NCBI GenBank assembly: GCA_964501785.1
Contig: CAZCUD010000001.1
Coordinates: 310,001 to 374,000 of the forward strand
Reading direction: 5' to 3'
Origin: DATBSK01 sp964501785
GTDB lineage: Bacteria > Actinomycetota > Acidimicrobiia > IMCC26256 > PALSA-555
Length of the DNA: 64,000 nt
In this document: positions 48,957 through 55,466 of the stretch, piece by piece
Layout of the letters: every line of letters begins with the position of its first letter
Position numbering within the stretch: position 1 is the first letter of the stretch
Notes under the pieces: generated by a model
Told to the model about the DNA's origin: nothing
Database searches by the model: none
Seen by the model: only the letters and a program-made list of their open reading frames with translations
Translations under genes and position numbers: made by a program

Positions 48957-50063
48957 GGCGAGCGTGGTGCGGACCTCCACCGTCGCGTCGCCTCGCACCA
49001 CCGCGACCTCGACCTGGTCGCCCGGTCGACGATGAGCGACCGCCGCCACGAGGTCGGCGAGATCGGCGACCCTCGCGTCGTCGACGCCGACGATCACGTC
49101 GCCGACCCGGAGCTCGGCGGCCTGGCCGGGTCCGCCCTCCGACACGCCCTGGACGATCGCGCCGCCGCCCTCGCGCTCGGCGGCGTCCACCGCGTCGATG
49201 CCGAGCCAGGCGTGACGCACCCGCCCGCTCGTGCCGAGCTGATCGGCGACCTCGCGGGCCGCCTCGACCGGCAGCGCGTGGCCGGGCGCAGCGCGGCTGA
49301 GGATCGCGACGACCTCACCGTCCTGGTCGAGGAGGACGCCGCCACCCGCGGTCGGCGGGGCGTCGACGTCGGTCTCGACCATCCCGGGCATCGCGGCTCC
49401 GTCGCCCCGGGTCACGAGCACGTCGAGCCCGCTCACGAGACCCTGGCTCGCCCACCGGTCCTCGCCGCCGGACGCGGCGACGGCGAGCACCCAGGTGCCC
49501 ACGGTCAGGTCGCGCGACGAGCCGGTGTCGGCCGGCGTGAGGCGAGCGCCGGGCACCTCGAGCAGCGCGAGGTCGGACTCGGGATCCGTCCCGACGACCC
49601 GTGCCGGCAGCACCCGCCCGTTGCCGGTGGTCACGAGCAGCTTCGTGGCGCCCGCGACGAGATCGTTGCTGGTGACGATGCGCTCGCCGCCGAGCGCGAC
49701 GCCCGAGCCGTCGACGCTCGACCCCTCGGCGACCGTGGCGCGCACCGCGACGACGCTCGCCCCGGCGGCCGCCACGAGGTCGGACGCGTGGTCCCGCTGG
49801 AGCTGCGCGAACACGGGCACGAAGCTGGAGGGCGCGTCGACCGTGCCGCCCCCGCCGCCGATGCTGCCGGTCGCGGCGAGGACGCCGATGGTGACGACGG
49901 CGCCACAGAGGGCGGCGATGGCCAGGACGGCCCACTGCGGGGCGCCGTTCCGGCGCTCGGGCTCGGCCTCGGTCGCCCCCAGCTCGCTGGGATGGAACCA
50001 GACTCGGTCGAGCGGATGCGGGGGCAGCCCGGGCGCGCCCTCGTCTGCGTCGTCCTCGGGCAT
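48939..50063 (-). CDS. HtrA-like protein with a degenerate catalytic triad, PDZ domain
   Basis: A 374-aa protein: acidic cytoplasmic N-terminus with VWFHPSELG, TM helix (about 44-65), trypsin-like domain and a C-terminal PDZ domain (about 285-370). Compared with the active HtrA at 24967, the catalytic His is replaced by D134 (VTSNDLV), the Asp is kept (ESDLALLEV) and the Ser region GNSGGPL is AGGGVLL with Gly at the Ser position. It is probably a non-proteolytic sensor or scaffold. ATG 50063. Confidence 0.85.
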   Translation of the reverse strand: MPEDDADEGAPGLPPHPLDRVWFHPSELGATEAEPERRNGAPQWAVLAIAALCGAVVTIGVLAATGSIGGGGGTVDAPSSFVPVFAQLQRDHASDLVAAAGASVVAVRATVAEGSSVDGSGVALGGERIVTSNDLVAGATKLLVTTGNGRVLPARVVGTDPESDLALLEVPGARLTPADTGSSRDLTVGTWVLAVAASGGEDRWASQGLVSGLDVLVTRGDGAAMPGMVETDVDAPPTAGGGVLLDQDGEVVAILSRAAPGHALPVEAAREVADQLGTSGRVRHAWLGIDAVDAAEREGGGAIVQGVSEGGPGQAAELRVGDVIVGVDDARVADLADLVAAVAHRRPGDQVEVAVVRGDATVEVRTTLAERPSP

Positions 50064-50213
50064 GAGGAGCCAGTGTACGAACCGCTCTGCGGCGTCCGAC
50101 CGCGCCCCCCGAGCGGGTTCGGGCAGGGGGCCGCGTCGAGGCCCGGGGCTGCTTCGGCTGCACCGGGCGCCGAGCGGGGTGTGGCCACTGGTGCCACCGG
50201 TACGATTGCGCCC

Positions 50214-50702
50214 GTGAACGAGCGAGCTGCTCCCGGCGAGGGGGCGCGCGACTGGATCGCGCTCGGCGCCGATCCCCTGCCCGTCGTCGAGGCGACGGAG
50301 TGGGCGACGACCCCCCGCAGCGGAGCGGTCGTCACCTTCGTCGGCGTCGTCCGGGACCACGCCGAGGGACGCGAGGGCGTGACGGGGCTCACGTACGAGG
50401 CCTACGACGAGGTCGCCGTCGACCGCATGGTCGAGATCGCCGCGGAGGCGCGTCGGCGCTGGCCCGAGGTCGAGCGCCTCGCACTGCTGCACCGCACGGG
50501 TCACCTCGCGCTCTCGGAGGCCTCGGTGGCGGTCGTCGTGTCGTCACCGCACCGACCCGACGCGTTCGAGGCGGCTCGCTTCGCCATCGACACCCTGAAG
50601 GAGACGGTGCCGATCTGGAAGCGTGAGCACTGGGCGGGCGGGGACGACTGGGGCACCTGTGCGCACGACGCGCGGCCGGTCCCGGCGTCGCCGGGGCGGT
50701 AG
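50214..50702 (+). CDS. moaE: Molybdopterin synthase catalytic subunit
   Basis: A 162-aa MoaE, which with thiocarboxylated MoaD makes the dithiolene of molybdopterin. The family marks are GAVVTFVGVVRDHAEG, LTYEAYDEVA, the HRTGHLALSEASV strand and the active-site lysines K129 and K136 (LKETVPIWKREHW). No moaD or other moa gene is in the window. TACGAT (50201-50206) ends 7 nt before the GTG start. mreB follows after 6 nt. Confidence 0.92.
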   Translation: MNERAAPGEGARDWIALGADPLPVVEATEWATTPRSGAVVTFVGVVRDHAEGREGVTGLTYEAYDEVAVDRMVEIAAEARRRWPEVERLALLHRTGHLALSEASVAVVVSSPHRPDAFEAARFAIDTLKETVPIWKREHWAGGDDWGTCAHDARPVPASPGR

Positions 50703-50708
50703 GCCGAC

Positions 50709-51737
50709 GTGTCACGCGACCTCGCGATCGACCTCGGGACCGCCAACACCCTCGTCTACGCGCGGGGCCAGGGGATCATCCTCAACGAGCCCACCGTCAT
50801 CGCGCTCAACAGCCGCACCCAGGAGGTGCTGGCGATGGGGCACGAGGCCTGGCACATGATCGGGCGGACGCCCGGTCACATCGTCGCCGTGCGACCCCTG
50901 CGGGGCGGCGCGATCACCGACTTCGAGATCACCCAGCGCCTGATCCGGCTCATCTTCGCCCGGGCCGGCATCACGCGGCTCCAGCGGGCGCGGGTCCTCG
51001 TGTGCGTGCCGTCGGCCATCACCCACGTGGAGCAGCGGGCCGTGCTCGAGGCGACCCGGCGGGCCGGGGCCGCGCAGACCTACCTGATCGAGCAGCCGAT
51101 GGCCGCCGCGATCGGCGCGTCGCTCCCGATCCACGAGCCGCTCGGCAACATGGTGATCGACATCGGCGGTGGCACGAGCGAGATGGCGGTGATCTCGCTC
51201 GGCGGGATCGTCGCGCTCCAGGCGGTGCGCGTCGGTGGGTTCGACGTCGACAGCGCGATCCAGGCGTACCTCCGGCGCGACCACGGGATCGCGGTGGGCG
51301 AGCGCACCGCGGAGGAGATCAAGTTCGCGATCGGCTCCGCGTTCCCGACGACCGACGAGTACAAGGCCGAGGTGCGCGGCCGCGACCTCATGAGCGGGCT
51401 GCCCCGCACCGTCGTCCTGGAGCCCGAAGAGGTGCGTGACGCGATCGAGGAGCCGATGCAGGCGGTGCTCGACGCGACGAAGCAGGCGCTCGCGGAGACG
51501 CCGCCCGAGCTCGCCCAGGACCTGCTGGAGATGGGGATCCACCTCGTCGGTGGTGGCGCGCTGCTGCGCGGGCTCGATCGTCGGATCGAGCACGAGACCG
51601 GTGTCCCGGTGCGCCTCTCGGATCTCCCGCTGGAGACGGTCGTGCTCGGCGCGGGCCGCTGCCTCGAGTCGTTCGACCGCCTCCGCGAGATGTTCATGGA
51701 CCGCCCGCGGGGCTCGACCCAGCGCTACCAGGGCTGA
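50709..51737 (+). CDS. mreB: Actin-like cell-shape protein MreB
   Basis: A 342-aa MreB/Mbl family ATPase. Phosphate 1 motif is DLAIDLGTANTLVY, connect 1 and phosphate 2 are in VIDIGGGTSEMAVISLGG, and the adenosine motif is GIHLVGGGALLRGLD. MreB filaments guide lateral wall synthesis. mreC, mreD and rodA do not follow, whereas rod-shaped actinobacteria with MreB usually have mreBCD together. It is 6 nt behind moaE, an odd partner. Confidence 0.92.
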   Translation: MSRDLAIDLGTANTLVYARGQGIILNEPTVIALNSRTQEVLAMGHEAWHMIGRTPGHIVAVRPLRGGAITDFEITQRLIRLIFARAGITRLQRARVLVCVPSAITHVEQRAVLEATRRAGAAQTYLIEQPMAAAIGASLPIHEPLGNMVIDIGGGTSEMAVISLGGIVALQAVRVGGFDVDSAIQAYLRRDHGIAVGERTAEEIKFAIGSAFPTTDEYKAEVRGRDLMSGLPRTVVLEPEEVRDAIEEPMQAVLDATKQALAETPPELAQDLLEMGIHLVGGGALLRGLDRRIEHETGVPVRLSDLPLETVVLGAGRCLESFDRLREMFMDRPRGSTQRYQG

Positions 51738-51740
51738 CCA

Positions 51741-52403
51741 TCAAGAAGAAGAGAGGTCCTCGGCGGCCTGGCGAACCTGCCAGTCGCGGTCGGTGAGGGC
51801 TGACGCGAGGGCGGCATCCACCTCGGGTCCGTCGAAGGGGGCGAGCGCGAGCACCGCCCGCCGGCGCACGGTCACCTTGTCGCGGCACCCGGCGAGCACG
51901 GCCGGCAGCCCGGCCGGATCCCCGAGCGCGCCGAGCGCCGCGACCGCGGCCTCGCGCGCGATCGCGTCGGAGTGGCTCGTCGCGGTCGAGGACAGCGCCT
52001 CGACCGCAGCACCCGCGATCGCCTGCGCACCCAGCTCGCCCAGGCCGTAGGCGGCCGCCTCGACGACCGTCGGGTCCTCGTCGGCGAGGAGCGCGACGAG
52101 AGCCGCGACCGGCGCCGCGGGATCGGCGCCTCGCTCGACGAGGAGCGGCGCGAGCTCCGCCGCCCTCCTTCGGACCGGCACCCCGGCGTCGACGATCGCC
52201 TCGGCCCACGACGCGGCCGCGACCGCGGGCGTCCCGGCGCGCACTGCCGCCGTGATCCCGGCGGTGCGGACCACGGTGGCGTCGTCGGCCAGCGCCTCGC
52301 GAGCGGCGCGATCGACCTCGTCCGCCGTGCCCCGCCCCAGCCCGAGCGCGGCGACCTCCGCGGCGCGGGAGGTCTCCGCCGGCTCGGCGCGCTCCGCGCT
52401 CAC
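51741..52403 (-). CDS. HEAT-repeat protein
   Basis: A 220-aa all-helical protein made of about five or six HEAT-like repeats, for example DEDPTVVEAAAYGLGELG and SDAIAREAAVAALGALGDPAG, ending DRDWQVRQAAEDL. HEAT proteins serve as binding scaffolds or, in some cases, phycobilin-lyase-like enzymes; no partner is evident. The GTG start abuts the stop of the upstream small membrane protein with no gap. Convergent with mreB, only three bases away. Confidence 0.8.
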   Translation of the reverse strand: MSAERAEPAETSRAAEVAALGLGRGTADEVDRAAREALADDATVVRTAGITAAVRAGTPAVAAASWAEAIVDAGVPVRRRAAELAPLLVERGADPAAPVAALVALLADEDPTVVEAAAYGLGELGAQAIAGAAVEALSSTATSHSDAIAREAAVAALGALGDPAGLPAVLAGCRDKVTVRRRAVLALAPFDGPEVDAALASALTDRDWQVRQAAEDLSSS

Positions 52404-52859
52404 TCAGACGCTGCTGTCGACCAGGGTGAACAGCGCGAGGAACGCCAGTCCGACGACGGCCGCCGTGGCGAGGCCCACGACGAAGATCAGGATGATCCAG
52501 CGCGTGAGGGCGCTCGCCTTCTTGAACGCGGTCATCGCGCGCGACGGGCGCAGGGTCTCGAGCGCGGCCTCGAGGTGGTGCTCGAGCGACGACTCCTCGT
52601 GCCTCGGTTCGTGCCGCGGCTGGACCGTTGGGCGGATCGGAGCGGGGGCGGGCCCCTGCAGCGCGCCGGTCCGGGGCACGGGGCCCGTCGGTGATGCCGG
52701 CGGGCGGGGCGCGGGTCGGGGCCCGGGCTGCGCGATCGGCGGTCGCGCCGGCGGCGCGGCGGTCGGCGGGCCCGACGCTGCGCCTCGGCCTGCGGGAGGA
52801 CCGGGGCCGCGCGTCCCGCCGCGTCCCGGCGGCGTGGCAGGCTGACCTTCTCGCGGCAT
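52404..52859 (-). CDS. Pro-rich protein with one C-terminal TM helix
   Basis: A 151-aa protein. Residues 1-85 are Pro/Gly/Ala/Arg-rich and disordered, followed by an amphipathic helix (SLEHHLEAALETLRPSRAMTAFKKAS) and a TM helix (WIILIFVVGLATAAVVGLAFLALF) close to the C-terminus. No family recognised. It is divergent from ylbL (66 nt between starts) and directly joined to the HEAT gene, with which it may form a membrane-bound pair. Confidence 0.65.
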   Translation of the reverse strand: MPREGQPATPPGRGGTRGPGPPAGRGAASGPPTAAPPARPPIAQPGPRPAPRPPASPTGPVPRTGALQGPAPAPIRPTVQPRHEPRHEESSLEHHLEAALETLRPSRAMTAFKKASALTRWIILIFVVGLATAAVVGLAFLALFTLVDSSV

Positions 52860-52925
52860 CGCTCCACGGTAGAAGAAACGACCGTCGCATCGCCCTCTCC
52901 GGCTCCAGGATCGGTTCACGACCAC

Positions 52926-54095
52926 ATGGACAGCCAGCCCGCCGCCCCGCCCCTGAGCGTGCCGGAACGCCCTGGCGAGGGTGCGCCGGACCCGCCCGGG
53001 CCGCCGGGTCCGCCGGGCGGAGGCGCGCCGAGCACCCGTCCGGCGCGTCGACGCAGGTGGCCCGCGATCGTCGCGTCGCTCGCGATGATCGGCGTCGCCG
53101 CGATCGTCACCGTCCTCGCGGTGGTCAAGGTCCCGTACGTGATCATCTCGCCGGGTGATGCCACCGCGCTCGACGAGAGCGTCGTGTCGATCTCCGGCGC
53201 ACCGACCTTCGAGCACGACGGGGAGCTCCTCTTCCTCACCGTGCGCGTCTCGAACGACGATCCGAACGTGTGGCGCTATCTGTTCGCCCAGCTCGACGAC
53301 GACGTGACCGTGCAGAAGCGCGAAGACGTGATCGGGTGCGCCTCCTATGCCGACAGCGGTCGTCTCAACGACGAGCTGATGCGCCAGTCGCAGGACGTCG
53401 CGAAGGAGGTCGCGCTCACACGGCTCGGCTACGAGGTGGGTCTCATCGGCACGCGCGTGATCATCCGCGACGTCGAGTGCGACGGGCCCGCCGAGGGTGA
53501 GCTGCGTCCGGGCGACGTCGTGACCGCCGTCGACGGCACCCCGGTGACGACAGCCGAGGAGATCGCGCCGCTCGTCCAGCAGCATCGGCCCGGCGACCGG
53601 GCGACCTTCGCGGTCGAGCGCGACGGGGACCCTGTCGACGTCGACGTGACGCTCGGCGATCGCGAGGGAGTGGCCTATGCGGGGGTGGTGTCGCAGACGC
53701 TCTCCGAGTGGTCGTTCCCGGTCGAGGTCGAGATCGACACCCAACGGGTGAGCGGACCCTCGGCCGGGCTCGCGTTCGCGCTCTCGATCGTCGACGACCT
53801 GTCGCCGGGCGACCTCACCGGTGGGCAGAAGGTCGCGATCACGGGTTCCATCGAGCCCGACGGGAGCGTCGGACCGGTCGGAGGGGTCGCGCAGAAGGCG
53901 GTCACCGCGCGCGAGGCCGGTGCGACGCTCATGCTCGTGCCGTTCGGCGAGGGCGCGGAGGCCCGGGCGCACGCGGGCGACATGGACGTCGTCGTGGTGC
54001 GCTCCCTCGACGAGGCGCTGCGGGCGCTCGAGGCGGCGGGCGGCGATGCGGTCGTCCCGGTGGCGGACGGAGAGCCCGCGCCGGTCGGCCAATAG
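52926..54095 (+). CDS. YlbL-like PDZ and Lon-type (S16) membrane protease
   Basis: A 389-aa protein: Pro/Gly-rich cytoplasmic tail, TM helix (about 46-68), a PDZ domain (about 190-245) and a Lon proteolytic domain with the dyad S279 (VSGPSAGLAFAL) and K324 (GGVAQKAVTA). Bacillus YlbL degrades a cell-division inhibitor. The actinobacterial form commonly neighbours UPF0182, as here. A GTTCACGACC precedes the ATG; no clear Shine-Dalgarno is present. Confidence 0.9.
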   Translation: MDSQPAAPPLSVPERPGEGAPDPPGPPGPPGGGAPSTRPARRRRWPAIVASLAMIGVAAIVTVLAVVKVPYVIISPGDATALDESVVSISGAPTFEHDGELLFLTVRVSNDDPNVWRYLFAQLDDDVTVQKREDVIGCASYADSGRLNDELMRQSQDVAKEVALTRLGYEVGLIGTRVIIRDVECDGPAEGELRPGDVVTAVDGTPVTTAEEIAPLVQQHRPGDRATFAVERDGDPVDVDVTLGDREGVAYAGVVSQTLSEWSFPVEVEIDTQRVSGPSAGLAFALSIVDDLSPGDLTGGQKVAITGSIEPDGSVGPVGGVAQKAVTAREAGATLMLVPFGEGAEARAHAGDMDVVVVRSLDEALRALEAAGGDAVVPVADGEPAPVGQ

Positions 54096-54108
54096 CATCG
54101 TCGTCGTC

Positions 54109-55437
54109 ATGGCGGATGCCGAGGATCCGGAGCCCTCGCAGCGCTCCGACGACCCAGCCCCGCGACCGGAAGACCCGGCGCGACGCTCGGACGAGGAGGA
54201 GCGCCAGGCGCGAGCGACCGCACTGCTCGACGAGGCGCAGCGGGCTGCCCTCGAGCACGGTCGCGCCGTCGTCGCGGAGGCGCGCGCTGTCAGGCGCCGC
54301 ATGCTCGAGGACGCCGACGACCGCCGCCGCCAGATCGTCACCGAGCTCGAGCGGCTGCGCGACGCGATCGATGCGACGCTGGCCGCGCTGCGAACGCCGG
54401 CGACCGATGTTCCTGCGGCCCCGCGCGCTGCCGGCGATCCCCGTGGGGCGTCGGCGGACGACACCTTCCCGGGCACTCCCGACGACGGTCGGGTGTCCGC
54501 GGTGTTCGACCAGCTGCGAGCGACGCCACCGAAGCCGAAGCCGAAGGCCGCCCCGAAGCCGAGGCCGAAGCCGAAGCCGAAGGTGGCCCCGGAGCCCGCG
54601 CCGGACGCGTCGTCCGAGCACGCGGCCTCCGGGGGAGAGCCCGGCAGCCCCGAGGCCGGCGGGGCGACGGCTCCGTCGAGCGACGCGGACGGGTCGCCCC
54701 CGGACGGCGCCGAAGCCCGGCCGGGAGGCGAAGCCGCGGGCCGTCGCGACCGGCCCGCCCACGTCGATCCGGCGTTGGCGCGCCGCGACAGCGTCCTCGA
54801 ACCGCTGCTCCCCGACGTGCTGCGTTCGGCCAAGCGGCTGCTCCAGGACGAGCAGAACTCGCTGCTCGACGCGGTGCGGCGCGCGCGCGGCAAGCACGAG
54901 GCCACTCGCCTGCTCCCCGAGGCGGTCCGCCAGCGCGAGACGTGGACCGCGCTCCTCGCGCCGTCGTTCAACGCCGCGTACCTCGGAGGTCGCGCCGCGT
55001 CCGGGAAGTCGGGCCGGGTGTCGCGGGCGCCCGACCGCGTGGTGATCGAGCTCGCGGCGGCGCTCGTCAACCCGCTCCGCGAACGGATCACCGTGACGAT
55101 CGACGCGGTGGTGGCCGAGGGCCCCTACGAGTCGGCGGTCGAGCTCCAGCGCGCCCTGGGGACCGCGATCGGCGCGCGGTTCCGCGAGTGGCGGACGGTC
55201 GACCTCGAGCAGCGGATCCTCGACGTGCTCACCGCGGCGTACGCCCGCGGCGCCTACGAGGCCGCCGGCCCGGCCGCCATGCTCCGCTGGTTGCCCGACG
55301 AGCCGGGGCGCTGTCCCGACTGCGACGACAACGCGCTCGAGCCGACCCTCAAGGGCAAGCCCTTCCCCACCGGCCAGACGCACCCGCCGGCCCATCCGGG
55401 GTGCCGGTGCATCGCCCTTCCGGGCGAAGCCTCGTGA
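54109..55437 (+). CDS. Coiled-coil protein with a phage MuF-like C-terminal motif
   Basis: A 442-aa protein. Residues about 20-105 form an Arg/Glu/Ala coiled coil like DivIVA or ATP-synthase-b types. Residues about 140-235 are low-complexity, with a KPKPKPK run. Residues about 240-442 are helical and end with CPDCDDN...GKPFPTG...HPPAHPGCRCIALP. This last pattern (CxxC, G-x-x-FP, HPxCRC) is the signature of Mu gpF / SPP1 gp7-type head morphogenesis proteins. No phage gene is nearby. TAGCAT (54093-54098) ends 10 nt before the ATG; 13 nt follow ylbL. Function unknown. Confidence 0.75.
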   Translation: MADAEDPEPSQRSDDPAPRPEDPARRSDEEERQARATALLDEAQRAALEHGRAVVAEARAVRRRMLEDADDRRRQIVTELERLRDAIDATLAALRTPATDVPAAPRAAGDPRGASADDTFPGTPDDGRVSAVFDQLRATPPKPKPKAAPKPRPKPKPKVAPEPAPDASSEHAASGGEPGSPEAGGATAPSSDADGSPPDGAEARPGGEAAGRRDRPAHVDPALARRDSVLEPLLPDVLRSAKRLLQDEQNSLLDAVRRARGKHEATRLLPEAVRQRETWTALLAPSFNAAYLGGRAASGKSGRVSRAPDRVVIELAAALVNPLRERITVTIDAVVAEGPYESAVELQRALGTAIGARFREWRTVDLEQRILDVLTAAYARGAYEAAGPAAMLRWLPDEPGRCPDCDDNALEPTLKGKPFPTGQTHPPAHPGCRCIALPGEAS

Positions 55438-55466
55438 ACAGCAGCGATAAGTAGGCTCGCACCTCG

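Noticed and set aside
54109..55437. Remnant prophage, suggested by the MuF-like motif
   Set aside because: No portal, terminase, capsid, integrase or att-like repeat nearby, and the gene sits tightly within a chromosomal operon of similar base composition.
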